Part shown: one piece after another, positions 45,407 to 53,774 of the stretch
Layout of the letters: each line of letters starts with the position of its first letter
How positions within the stretch are numbered: the first letter of the stretch is position 1
Origin: Fibrobacter sp. UWR2
GTDB lineage: Bacteria; Fibrobacterota; Fibrobacteria; Fibrobacterales; Fibrobacteraceae
Direction of reading: 5' to 3'
Assembly: GCF_002210285.1 (NCBI RefSeq)
Contig: NZ_MWQE01000002.1
Span: forward strand, 248,001-312,000
DNA: 64,000 bases
Notes under the pieces: model-generated
What the model saw: only the letters and a program-made list of their open reading frames with translations
What the model was told of the DNA's origin: nothing
Databases searched by the model: none
Translations under genes and position numbers: made by a program

Positions 45407-46423
45407 ATGCGTTCTTATATCCTCCGCCGCCTGCTTTTGATGATCCCGACTCTTATCGGGATTTCGCTGGTGTGCTTCATCCTCATCCAGCTCTTGCCGG
45501 GTGGCCCTGTGGAGGAAATGATTTCGCGTGCGCAGCAAGCCGCCGCCATGAAGGGCGGGGTAGATGCCTCCAAGGCGCTCTCGCCAGACCAGATAGCCCA
45601 AATCCAGGCGTACTTCGGTTTTGACCAGCCGGCCTGGAAGCGCTATCTGACCTGGCTCTGGAACGTGCTGCACTTGGACCTGGGTTCAAGCTACACCTAC
45701 GGCCTCCCGGTCTGGGATGTCATCGTGAGCCGCTTCCCGATTTCGCTGTTCTTTGGTATCACGTCGTTCTCTCTGAGCTACCTGATCTGCATCCCGCTTG
45801 GCCTCTGGAAGGCTGTGCATCACGGGAGCAAACTCGATTCGCTTAGCTCGGGCGTGATTTTCTCGGGCTACGTGATGCCGGGATACGCACTCGGTATCTT
45901 GCTCATCATCTTCCTTGCGGGCGGTTCGTACCTCGATATATTCCCGCTGGGGGGCCTTACGAGCGATGATTTCGAAGAATTTAGTTTGTTTGGGAAAATT
46001 GCGGATTTGGGCCACCATCTAGTATTGCCTATCTTCTGCTACATGATTGGGGAATTCGCGTTCCTCACGTTCCTCATGAAGAATTCCGCGCTCGAGGAAC
46101 TGGGTAAGGACTATATGCGCACGGCGCTCGCGAAGGGAATGAACTTCAACCAGGCACTGGTGCGCCATGCGCTCCGTAACGCGCTTATCCCGATAGCCAC
46201 GCGCCTTTCCGAAATTTGCACCTTGATGTTTGCGGGGGCCCTCCTTATCGAGAAGGTCTTCGATATCGACGGCATGGGTCTCCTCTACTACAACTCCATG
46301 GTGAACCGCGATTACAACGTGGTCATGGGCATCATCTTTCTGAGTAGCCTTATGGCGATGGTGGGGCGCCTCTTCAGCGACATCCTCTATACGCTCGTGG
46401 ATCCGCGCATCAAGTTCTCGTAG
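45407..46423 (+). CDS. ABC transporter permease, peptide-type (YejB/DppB-like)
   Basis: A 338-residue inner-membrane permease. The N-terminus RSYILRRLLLMIPTLIGIS and LIQLLPGGPVEE is typical of oligopeptide permease subunit B. The coupling motif EELGKDYMRTALAKGM (EAA loop) contacts the ATPase. LIEKVFDIDGMGLL and LVDPRIKF complete the match, closest to YejB. The ATG immediately follows the dapB TAA, so translation is coupled. No second permease, ATPase or binding protein is nearby, so its partners must be encoded elsewhere. Confidence 0.9.
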   Translation: MRSYILRRLLLMIPTLIGISLVCFILIQLLPGGPVEEMISRAQQAAAMKGGVDASKALSPDQIAQIQAYFGFDQPAWKRYLTWLWNVLHLDLGSSYTYGLPVWDVIVSRFPISLFFGITSFSLSYLICIPLGLWKAVHHGSKLDSLSSGVIFSGYVMPGYALGILLIIFLAGGSYLDIFPLGGLTSDDFEEFSLFGKIADLGHHLVLPIFCYMIGEFAFLTFLMKNSALEELGKDYMRTALAKGMNFNQALVRHALRNALIPIATRLSEICTLMFAGALLIEKVFDIDGMGLLYYNSMVNRDYNVVMGIIFLSSLMAMVGRLFSDILYTLVDPRIKFS

Positions 46424-46461
46424 TAGTCATTAGTCGTTAGTTGCCGGTTACCAGAAATTGT

Positions 46462-46488
46462 AAAGCACCGATGGTGCTTTTTTTTTAT
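46462..46488 (+). terminator. Terminator of dapB-permease operon
   Basis: AAAGCACC (46462-46469), loop GAT, GGTGCTTT (46473-46480), then eight further T. Confidence 0.92.
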
Positions 46489-46529
46489 AAAAAAACTTGC
46501 GGCCATTAACTTTTTTCTCCTGTCTTTTT

Positions 46530-46535
46530 TATATT
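46530..46535 (+). promoter_or_regulatory. Leaderless -10 box of the APH-type kinase gene
   Basis: TATATT seven bases before the ATG at 46543. The -35 region is weak. Confidence 0.5.
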
Positions 46536-46542
46536 ACGTAAC

Positions 46543-47565
46543 ATGAGTAACGAATCCCTGCAAATTTCTCCTGTTATCAAAGGCTATCTGCTTTCCCGCG
46601 GCTATACCGAGAATTTTACCGTTTCCCCGATTGCGGGTGCGGGTTCGGGTCGCCAGTATTTCCGTATTTCCGAAGAGAAACTTTCCTGCGTCTTGCAGGT
46701 GTGTGCCGAGGTCAATGACGATTTCCGCCATTTCGTGGATTATTCCAAGACTTTCCGCAACTACGGATTACCGGTGCCGCAGGTCTTTGCTGTCGACGAG
46801 ACGGCGTGCCAGGTGCTTCAGGAAGATTTGGGCAAGCGTAACCTCCTGGACGAGGTGGCCCCCGTGAACGAGGGCGTCCGTTCGGGCAACGAGAGGATTC
46901 TCTACCCGACGGTCATTGACGCGCTTGTCAAGTGGCAGGAAGCCAGCCAGGCCATCTTCAGTTCGCATACGGAACTCTGGATCCGCCGCTTCGATTTTGC
47001 CGCCCTCAAGTGGGAGACGGATTACTTTACGGATAATTTCCTGAAGGGGCATTGTGGCCTGAAGGAAATTCCGCAGTGTGTCAAGAATTTCTTCTCGCTG
47101 CTTGCGGTCTCCGTGGATGCGCAGCCCAAGCTGCTCATGCACCGTGACTTCCAGAGCCAGAATATCATGGTCCGCCCGAATTCCGAAATCGCCTTCGTGG
47201 ATTTCCAGGGAGCACGTCGAGGGTCTGCGTTCTACGATATCGCAAGCCTCCTGTGGGACCCGTACGTGAGCCTGCCGGTATCGATGGTGAAGGACTTCTT
47301 CGAATACTGGCGCATGCAGAACAAGCGTGTGCAGGCCTACACCAAGGAAGATGCCTGGGAAAGCTTTATCCATGCGAGCTTGCAGCGCGTGATGCAGGCG
47401 CTCGGTGCCTACTGCTTCCTCAGCAAGGTGAAGGGTATCCAGAAATTCGAACAGTACATTGAACCGGGCACGCGCCAGCTCAATGCTCTGCTTGCGGAAT
47501 TCAGCCTGATTGTCAAGGCGACTGAACCGGAAGCCATTGAATTTATCAAGAAAACCTTGGTATAA
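46543..47565 (+). CDS. APH-type small-molecule kinase (AmgK-like)
   Basis: A 340-residue kinase-like phosphotransferase. Residues about 28-50 hold the nucleotide loop (IAGAGSGRQYFRI). The catalytic segment LLMHRDFQSQNIMV is near 200 and the metal site AFVDFQGARRGSAFYDIASLL near 220. The HRDFQSxN form is shared with sugar kinases such as AmgK that phosphorylate cell-wall amino sugars, so a peptidoglycan-recycling role is plausible but unproven. No nucleotidyltransferase partner follows; instead an EIIA-domain gene lies 21 bases downstream. Confidence 0.85.
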   Translation: MSNESLQISPVIKGYLLSRGYTENFTVSPIAGAGSGRQYFRISEEKLSCVLQVCAEVNDDFRHFVDYSKTFRNYGLPVPQVFAVDETACQVLQEDLGKRNLLDEVAPVNEGVRSGNERILYPTVIDALVKWQEASQAIFSSHTELWIRRFDFAALKWETDYFTDNFLKGHCGLKEIPQCVKNFFSLLAVSVDAQPKLLMHRDFQSQNIMVRPNSEIAFVDFQGARRGSAFYDIASLLWDPYVSLPVSMVKDFFEYWRMQNKRVQAYTKEDAWESFIHASLQRVMQALGAYCFLSKVKGIQKFEQYIEPGTRQLNALLAEFSLIVKATEPEAIEFIKKTLV

Positions 47566-47586
47566 TCGCATATACTTGTTTTTGGA

Positions 47587-48027
47587 ATGGAGTGGCAAGT
47601 GGACGGTATGGTTCCTGTCTATACGAAATTGTATAAATCGACCGTGACCTTCAATGAAGCGCTCGGGTATGCTTATGATGCGCTTGTCCATGCGGCTTCG
47701 TTTGATGCCATGGGTGCATGGAAGGCTTTATCGGAACGCGTGAAGCAGGGAATCTATATGGGCGAGGGGCTGCTTTTGCCGCATACCCGCATTTCTGGGC
47801 TTCCGCAGCCCCTGATGGCTTTTGCTGTTTGCCCGGCAGGTTTTTCGGGAATCGAAATCCGCAATAACGAAAAGGCTCAGTTCCTCTGCGTTCTGCTTTC
47901 ACCGATGGAATCGGCGACAGCGCATACGCAGGTCATTGCGGGAATGGCAAAGCGGTTGCTCGATCCGGAATGGAAAAAGAAAGCCCTCGCCGTGATGTGC
48001 GACGAGGACGTTAAACTTCTTTTTTAA
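47587..48027 (+). CDS. PTS EIIA domain protein (PtsN/fructose type)
   Basis: A 146-residue single-domain EIIA. The phospho-acceptor His is in GLLLPHTRISGL, and LCVLLSPMESATAHTQVIAGMAKRLLDPEW matches the conserved helical part of the PtsN/EIIA-Fru fold. No membrane EIIC is nearby, so a regulatory role is more likely than sugar transport. Start choice is uncertain: ATG 47587 is used, ATG 47608 is also possible. Likely co-transcribed with the kinase upstream. Confidence 0.85.
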   Translation: MEWQVDGMVPVYTKLYKSTVTFNEALGYAYDALVHAASFDAMGAWKALSERVKQGIYMGEGLLLPHTRISGLPQPLMAFAVCPAGFSGIEIRNNEKAQFLCVLLSPMESATAHTQVIAGMAKRLLDPEWKKKALAVMCDEDVKLLF

Positions 48028-48040
48028 GCCCGCTTGATTT

Positions 48041-49507
48041 TTACCACTGCACCGAGCCTGTAGCATAGGCACGGTACCCTTCGTAGTCTCCGAAGTAGCG
48101 CGTGTAACCTGTACGGAAACTTATCCAGTGCCAAGGGGTAAGCCCGATGGTCGCACCGATTTCAGTGTATCGCTTGGTGGTTTCGTCGTTGAGGAAATCC
48201 TTGTCAGTGGCGTCAAAGGGGCCGTGAATATCCGAAATGTTTCCGCCGAATGCTGTGTCTTTTGCGACACTGCTTGCAAACAGGGTGGCGTTGATGAATT
48301 TGTATGTAGCACTGACTTCGGTGTGGATTTCCTGGCTGTTGGGGCCAAGGTCGCTACCTAGGCTCTGGGCATAACTTGCATAGGTGTAGCCGCCGCCCTT
48401 GTGATGCGTGTAGACCCAGGGCTCGACTCGCGTGTATTCCGTGAACATGTCTAGCCTGACGGGGCCCACGTAGATGCTGTCGCGGGCAAAGCCAATCGTT
48501 GCGGCCCACTTGTTGCCCCACCAGCTGTCATCGAACATGCTCGTTGGCGACTTCATGTCGTCCCAGAGGAGTTCTCCGTAGAATTCCCAGTGTGGGAGGG
48601 TGCGTACACTCAGGTCGAACGCAAGCGATATATTGTCCTGGTCGCCTTGCAGGTGCTCCTGGAACACGTAGGGGATGAACGGGATGACGTATGCCCATTC
48701 GAAATGGCGGTCTGCGCTGTCGGCGTCGGCATTGGGATTGGTGTGCGCCAGTTCCGTTGTGGAACCATATAGCGATGTTTCGGAAAGGCCTACCGTTATA
48801 TTCTTGGGAAGGTGTAGATCGAGCCTGTGGGCGTGCAGGTATTTTGCCTTGTTCTTTACTTCGAATAGCCTTGCCGCATATTGCGTATATTCGATGGGGC
48901 CAATCTCAAATCGGTAGCCGAAATAGGGCGTAGGTGCAGGGTCGGCGATTCGGCTCGAGGAATCTTGCCACGGACGGTAGAAACTGTTTTCGCCACGGAG
49001 TATTACGTGGTTCCTACGTGCGGGGCCGAATTCGATATAGTCGAAACCGGCGAGGAGGGTGAGCGGCTTGAGGGTGTAGTCCATCTTTGCGGTAAAGAGG
49101 TCCCATGTACGCCTGCTCTCGCTCTGCTTGTTATAGGGAATGCCTTCGCTTGGGTTGTAGAAGTTATCGCTGATGTCCCGGTTGGTGAAGTCGGTGCTCA
49201 CCTTGACAAATGCATCGAAATGGAGCGATTGCGTAAAGTACCCGTCGAGGAAAAGGCGGACGGACATGTCGTTGTCGTAATGTGTCGGCGCATTCGTGAG
49301 GTTCGTGATGGCCAGGGAGTCCATGAGTTGGCCACGGATGTTTACGAGGTATTTCTTTGAAGAATCCTTGAATGCAAGGTGCGTTACGGCGGGATCGCCA
49401 CTATGGTTTGCGGCGAAACCTGCGGTGGCAAAAAGGCTAGTGGCAAGGGCCAGGAGGGCGGCCTTGCATGCAGTGGACATCTTGAAAAATTTCATGGGCG
49501 TTACCAT
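48041..49507 (-). CDS. Outer-membrane beta-barrel, capsule-assembly Wzi-like
   Basis: A 488-residue exported protein. A signal peptide (ending GFA, about residue 32) is followed by strands throughout. FDYIEFGPARRNHVILRGEN and the later LPHWEFYGELLWDDMKSP resemble the Wzi family, which holds capsule polysaccharide at the outer membrane. The C-terminus YATGSVQW ends in an aromatic residue. The ATG at 49507 overlaps the stop codon of the upstream glycosyltransferase; ATG 49495 is an alternative. It ends the glycosyltransferase operon, which supports a polysaccharide role. Confidence 0.68.
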   Translation of the reverse strand: MVTPMKFFKMSTACKAALLALATSLFATAGFAANHSGDPAVTHLAFKDSSKKYLVNIRGQLMDSLAITNLTNAPTHYDNDMSVRLFLDGYFTQSLHFDAFVKVSTDFTNRDISDNFYNPSEGIPYNKQSESRRTWDLFTAKMDYTLKPLTLLAGFDYIEFGPARRNHVILRGENSFYRPWQDSSSRIADPAPTPYFGYRFEIGPIEYTQYAARLFEVKNKAKYLHAHRLDLHLPKNITVGLSETSLYGSTTELAHTNPNADADSADRHFEWAYVIPFIPYVFQEHLQGDQDNISLAFDLSVRTLPHWEFYGELLWDDMKSPTSMFDDSWWGNKWAATIGFARDSIYVGPVRLDMFTEYTRVEPWVYTHHKGGGYTYASYAQSLGSDLGPNSQEIHTEVSATYKFINATLFASSVAKDTAFGGNISDIHGPFDATDKDFLNDETTKRYTEIGATIGLTPWHWISFRTGYTRYFGDYEGYRAYATGSVQW

Positions 49508-50490
49508 AGTGCTGCCTTCATCAGGGTAAAATGGTGCTTGACGTAAGCGCGGGCCTGCTTGCCGCCCGGGCAGAAACAGCGGGGGAGGCTTGCCGCGATG
49601 CGGACAAGGCTCCGCGTGAACCTAAATGATTTCGAAAGTATGAATCCGCGGAAACCGAAATGCTTCTTGAACACGTACTGCTGCGCGCGGTCGTGCTGCA
49701 GGGCGCGTCTCGTATTGCTCTGGGCGGAACCTCCACCTAGGTGGGTCAGCGCTACGTCGCCGGCGACATAGAACCTTGTGCCGAGACGGCGCGCGCGAAG
49801 GGCCAGGTCTGCATCTTCGTAGTACATGAAGATCTTTTCGTCGAAAAGCGTGCCGCCTGGATTTTCTTTGCAGAGGGCATCGTAGAGGTCTTTCCCGAAC
49901 ATCCAGCATACCGCCGAGGTCCAGTGGACTTCGGCGAGGCTGCCCTGTGCCGTTTGCGTGGGAGTCCCCTGCAGGATTTTTGCGGCGGAGGCTTCGTTTC
50001 GGAAGGCGTTCTTGAAAAATGCGATACTCCCGATTCCCTCGGGCCCGAGCCCTGCGAAATAGTTGGGCTGCTCGCTCCCGTCCGGATTCTTGACGGTGGG
50101 CGCTACGACGGCGAACTTGCCGCCTTCGCCCTGTGCGAGGCTTTGGCTTTTTTCCCAGGCGTTGCGCAGTTGCGGAATTGTCTCAGGCTGTAGCCTTGTG
50201 TCGTTATTCAACAGACAGATGGAATCGAATGCTTCGCCGTCTTTAATCAGGCCGTTGAGTGCAAGGTTGTTGGCCGCCCCGAATCCGATGTTCTTCGGGC
50301 TTGCGTACAGGTGTACTGCCGGGAATTCCCTGCGGATGTTTTCGGGTGTGCCGTCAGTGCTCGCATTGTCGGCGACGGCCACGACAAAATACTCGGAATC
50401 GTTCAGTTGCGCCGCCAGGTCGTTCAGGCAGTTCCGGGTCATTTCCCAGCCGTTGAAGGTCACGAGGACTATGGCAGTTCTTTCGCTCAT
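49501..50490 (-). CDS. Glycosyltransferase family 2 (rhamnosyltransferase-like)
   Basis: A 329-residue GT-A enzyme. AIVLVTFNGWEMTRNCL, VADNASTDGT and NIGFGAANN open the family-2 fold. LLNNDTRLQPE holds the metal-binding Asp, and MYYEDADLALRARRLG is the conserved ED-acid region typical of rhamnosyl- or related transferases. The ATG at 50490 overlaps the upstream stop (ATGA). A longer in-frame start at 50607 lies inside the upstream gene and has no conserved sequence. The sugar is unknown. Confidence 0.92.
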   Translation of the reverse strand: MSERTAIVLVTFNGWEMTRNCLNDLAAQLNDSEYFVVAVADNASTDGTPENIRREFPAVHLYASPKNIGFGAANNLALNGLIKDGEAFDSICLLNNDTRLQPETIPQLRNAWEKSQSLAQGEGGKFAVVAPTVKNPDGSEQPNYFAGLGPEGIGSIAFFKNAFRNEASAAKILQGTPTQTAQGSLAEVHWTSAVCWMFGKDLYDALCKENPGGTLFDEKIFMYYEDADLALRARRLGTRFYVAGDVALTHLGGGSAQSNTRRALQHDRAQQYVFKKHFGFRGFILSKSFRFTRSLVRIAASLPRCFCPGGKQARAYVKHHFTLMKAALW

Positions 50491-51428
50491 GATTTCTTCC
50501 AGATTTTTTTTGCGAGCGGAAGCCCGATGGCGGTAAATAGAACTTTCTTGATTAGGGCGCATGCCGGAACGCTTTCGAAAAGGACATTCCTGTTGGCGAA
50601 AATCCACGGGATTTCAAATGGCATGAAGCTGCTGCTTAGGCGCTTTTGCGAAAGGGAGAGCAGGTGCTTCGTGAAAACGATTTCGTCGGGTGAGAGCGAG
50701 AGCCGATCGCTGTTGGCGATAATCATCTGTAGCCAGCGGACCTGTATTTCGAGGGTCTTGCTCATTGCCGGCGCGGGCTTGCCGCCTACGGCATTTGATT
50801 CGTGCAGGCGGTACTGCACGACGGCATCGTCAATCGCCTTGATTCCGCCGTTCCTCTCGGCAATCATCGCAACCCAGCGGTCGTGAACGGTCACGTCTTC
50901 TGGAATGGGGAGGATCTTGTCGAGAAGTTCCGCCCTGAAGAGCGAAAGGCAACCGGTGACATTGTTGATGCCTGCGATTTGGGCCTTGAGCGGAATAGAT
51001 TTCTGTATGAGCGCTTCTTTGCGCCAGGAGTCGCGGAGGATTTTCCCGTCCTTGTCGATGACTTCGGCATCTCCGAATACGAGCGCGCTTTCGCCGAGGA
51101 GCGATTCGAGTTTTTCGAGTTTGTCTTTTTTCCAGACGTCGTCCTGGTCGGCAAGCGCAATCAGATCGCCTGGCTGAACGTATTGCCTGGCCTGTTCAAG
51201 CCCGGTGGCAAATGCCTTGCGGTGACCGCCGTTCTGTTCTTGCCTGAAAATCTCGAGCGGGAGTTTTCCCTTGAAGGATTCGAGTATCTCGACGCTGGAA
51301 TCCTGCGAGGCGTCGTCGATGGCGATGACCTTGTCTGCTGGGCGGCTCTGGCCTACAAGCGACTGGAGCATTTCTTTTAGAAAACGCTCTCCGTTGTAAG
51401 TGGCAAGCACGATATAGATGCGGCTCAT
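50487..51428 (-). CDS. Glycosyltransferase family 2
   Basis: A 313-residue family-2 glycosyltransferase. YIVLATYNGERFLKEMLQSL, AIDDASQDSS and LIALADQDDVWKKDKLE (the DQDDVW motif, metal-binding) are typical. The C-terminal part has TVHDRWVAMIA and a hydrophobic end. Both ends overlap neighbours by four bases (ATGA), so three glycosyltransferases are translated as a unit. The substrate is unknown; DQDDxW enzymes are common in O-antigen and capsule loci. Confidence 0.92.
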   Translation of the reverse strand: MSRIYIVLATYNGERFLKEMLQSLVGQSRPADKVIAIDDASQDSSVEILESFKGKLPLEIFRQEQNGGHRKAFATGLEQARQYVQPGDLIALADQDDVWKKDKLEKLESLLGESALVFGDAEVIDKDGKILRDSWRKEALIQKSIPLKAQIAGINNVTGCLSLFRAELLDKILPIPEDVTVHDRWVAMIAERNGGIKAIDDAVVQYRLHESNAVGGKPAPAMSKTLEIQVRWLQMIIANSDRLSLSPDEIVFTKHLLSLSQKRLSSSFMPFEIPWIFANRNVLFESVPACALIKKVLFTAIGLPLAKKIWKKS

Positions 51429-52552
51429 TTCAGGCACCCCTCGGCAAAAAGCTTTTCAAAGATGCGGGAAACGTTTCGCTTGAAGTCATTGTCGGTGCGG
51501 TCGAGGAAAAGGCGCTTCTTTAAATCCTGGAATTCGGCCTCGTTCCAGTTCTCGGCGTAGTGCAGGATTTTTTCGGCGGCATCGCCAGCGGAGCCTTCCT
51601 TGAAGAGCATCCAAGGGGGCAGGATGTAGTCTTCTGTGTACTCGGCGTCGGCGACAAGCACGGGGCACCCGCACTGGAGCGCTTCGAACAGCACGATTGG
51701 TCCGCTTTCGAAGTGTGACGGAATCAGGAGCAGGTCGATGTCCTTGATGAGTTTTTCCTGCACCTTTTCCGGAGGCATCCAGCCCGTGAATTCGACAAGG
51801 TCTTCGACGCCCTTGTTCTTGAGCTTTTGGCGCAACGCACTTTCGTGCGTACCTTCGCCGATAACCGTGAAGCGCACGTCGGCATTCTGTTCCTGGAGCA
51901 GGCGGGCGATTTCGGGCAAGATGTCGTGCCCCTTCTGTTCGAAGAATATGCGACCGACGATGGCGATGTTCAGGGAAGACTGCGGTTTTCTAGGCGGTGC
52001 CGAGATATCCCATGCAAGCGGGTTCAGCAGCGTTTCGACATCGCTTTTTACGAACCGTGCCATAAGGCGCTTCTGGTATGGCGAATTTACAATCCAGCGG
52101 TCTACCTTGCTGTAGATTCTATTGGCGAGGATATCGCGTATCCATCCCAGGTTTGCATGAGTTTCCTTCTGGGTGAAGGCGAGCGGGAGGTAGGATACCG
52201 TAGGGATGCCCAGCCGTTTTGCTGCCCACAGTCCGGGCAGGCAGCGCTCAATGTTGCCGGGGCAGAGCACCAGGTTCTGGACGCCGTTCTTTTTGAACAG
52301 TTCTTCGGCCTTCTGTGTCTTTCCGCCGAATCGGTCCCGGATAATCGGGAAGGGCGTTTCGGAATGGTAGGGGAGCCTAACCTGCTTTACGCATTCGGGG
52401 AGGAATCCTGCAAACTTTTCGCACGAATAGAAGAACGTGACATCGTTCGTTTCGGCAACGATGGAGGCTATCCTTGCAGAAAGGATTTCCTGGCCGCCCC
52501 ATTCGGGAGCGTCGCTGTAGAAACTAATGGATTTCTTGCAGGTAGAAGACAT
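51425..52552 (-). CDS. Glycosyltransferase family 4
   Basis: A 375-residue GT-B enzyme. The N-terminal domain has APEWGGQEILSARIASIV. The C-terminal nucleotide-sugar domain has IVGRIFFEQKGHDILPEIA, FTVIGEGTHE, VEFTGWMPPEKV and LLIPSHFESGPIVLFEALQCGCPVL with the ExxxxE-type motif. First gene of the glycosyltransferase operon. The ATG at 52552 lies exactly seven bases after a TATATT box (minus strand), so the mRNA is predicted to be leaderless. The start is three bases inside an alternative TTG at 52555. Confidence 0.92.
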   Translation of the reverse strand: MSSTCKKSISFYSDAPEWGGQEILSARIASIVAETNDVTFFYSCEKFAGFLPECVKQVRLPYHSETPFPIIRDRFGGKTQKAEELFKKNGVQNLVLCPGNIERCLPGLWAAKRLGIPTVSYLPLAFTQKETHANLGWIRDILANRIYSKVDRWIVNSPYQKRLMARFVKSDVETLLNPLAWDISAPPRKPQSSLNIAIVGRIFFEQKGHDILPEIARLLQEQNADVRFTVIGEGTHESALRQKLKNKGVEDLVEFTGWMPPEKVQEKLIKDIDLLLIPSHFESGPIVLFEALQCGCPVLVADAEYTEDYILPPWMLFKEGSAGDAAEKILHYAENWNEAEFQDLKKRLFLDRTDNDFKRNVSRIFEKLFAEGCLK

Positions 52553-52559
52553 CAATTGT

Positions 52560-52580
52560 AATATAGAAAGTTGCTATATT
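52560..52580. promoter_or_regulatory. Back-to-back leaderless promoters of two glycosyltransferase genes
   Basis: TATATT on the minus strand at 52560-52565 serves the gene starting at 52552. TATATT on the plus strand at 52575-52580 serves the gene starting at 52588. Each box ends exactly seven bases before its ATG. The whole intergenic region is 35 bp, so each -35 region must lie in or beyond the opposite gene's start. Confidence 0.65.
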
Positions 52581-52587
52581 CTAGACG

Positions 52588-53754
52588 ATGGCGAAAAAAA
52601 AAAAGGTCCTTTTTGTCTGCGACAAGAACGAACGCACGAGTTTTGGTCGGTTGACCATAAACTTGCTCGATGCCGTACATGAAAAGTATGATGCCCACGT
52701 GCTTTGGCTCAAGACTCCGAAGTTTTTCCCTGATGATGCCGTTGCAAAAAAGTCTGCCCCGGTCCCGGTTGCAGATGCCCGCGGGTTCACTGCGCACGAA
52801 ATCTGGGCGAAATCGCTTTACACGGGTTTTTTCACGTTTCCTTCCGCCTTCCGGAAGATCCTTCGCGCTATCAAGCCGGATGTGGTTTTCTTTATCCGCC
52901 CTGAGTTGGGGTTTCTTGTCAGGGAATCGATTGCCGCGACTTGGGATGCAACGACCATAATGTTCGTGCACGACACGTTTGCCGAGACTCTCTACCCGCA
53001 TAGCATCAAGTTCAAGCTCCTGAACATGTTCTTTGTCCGCGGGACACTCTGTGCGGACGGCTTTGTCTACAATTCGAACTGGACGCGCCAGGAAGCGGCC
53101 AAGTATTTTGGCAAGAAGATGGCCGACGCTCCTGGGAAGGTTATTGGCTGCCCGATCGATTCCGCGTTGTTCAATGCGCCGGAAACTCCCGTGACGAAGG
53201 AGGAACGTGCCGCATTCCGTAGAAAGCATGGAATGCGTAATTTCCAGGGCATGTGCCTGAACGTGAGCCTTGATGAACCGCGCAAGAATATCGATACGTA
53301 TTTCGAGATGGCACGCTTGCGGCCCGATGTGGCCTTTGTGCGTGTAGGCAAGTTCTCGGATCGCTTGCGCGCGATAGTGAACGAGAAAAAACTGTATAAC
53401 GTGTTCCATTTTAACGAATTCAGCGCTGTGGAATTGCGGGACTTTTATCGCCATGCCGATTTGATGGTTTATCCGAGTTTCTTGGAAGGCTTCGGGCTTC
53501 CGCCTATCGAGGCGATAGCTTGCGGCACGCCTGCGGTGTGCGCAAGGGCATCGGCGGTCGAGGAAAACCTGGACGGTGTATGCCCGCTGGTAACGCCCGC
53601 CGATGATGCGGAAGCCTACGCTCGCGTGTTGGACCGCGTACTTGCCGGCGAGAATGTCGTTGACGATGCTGCCGCCTGCAAGCTTCTTGAATACTGCTCC
53701 ATGAAAAGTTTCACGGAACGAGTGGTTGAGTTCCTTGAAACTCCCGGCTTGTAA
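52588..53754 (+). CDS. Glycosyltransferase family 4
   Basis: A 388-residue GT-B enzyme. The N-terminus reads KVLFVCDKNERTSFGRLTINLLDAV. The C-terminal domain has NVSLDEPRKNIDTYFEMARL, FVRVGKF, FNEFSAVELRDFYRHADLMVYPSFLEGFGLPPIEAIACGTPAV (in pieces), the classical family-4 signature. Divergent from the three-gene glycosyltransferase operon and sharing its 35-bp promoter region. A hairpin overlapping the stop codon ends the transcript. Probably adds a sugar to the same surface glycan. Confidence 0.92.
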   Translation: MAKKKKVLFVCDKNERTSFGRLTINLLDAVHEKYDAHVLWLKTPKFFPDDAVAKKSAPVPVADARGFTAHEIWAKSLYTGFFTFPSAFRKILRAIKPDVVFFIRPELGFLVRESIAATWDATTIMFVHDTFAETLYPHSIKFKLLNMFFVRGTLCADGFVYNSNWTRQEAAKYFGKKMADAPGKVIGCPIDSALFNAPETPVTKEERAAFRRKHGMRNFQGMCLNVSLDEPRKNIDTYFEMARLRPDVAFVRVGKFSDRLRAIVNEKKLYNVFHFNEFSAVELRDFYRHADLMVYPSFLEGFGLPPIEAIACGTPAVCARASAVEENLDGVCPLVTPADDAEAYARVLDRVLAGENVVDDAAACKLLEYCSMKSFTERVVEFLETPGL

Positions 53755-53769
53755 TGCGCCGGGATTTTA
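53742..53769 (+). terminator. Terminator overlapping a stop codon
   Basis: TCCCGGC (53742-53748) pairs with GCCGGGA (53758-53764), followed by TTTT. The stem begins inside the glycosyltransferase coding region. Confidence 0.7.
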
Positions 53770-53774
53770 GGGTT

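Noticed and set aside
50491..50607. N-terminal extension of the family-2 glycosyltransferase
   Set aside because: It lies inside the upstream gene, and ATG 50490 gives the standard ATGA overlap and family start.
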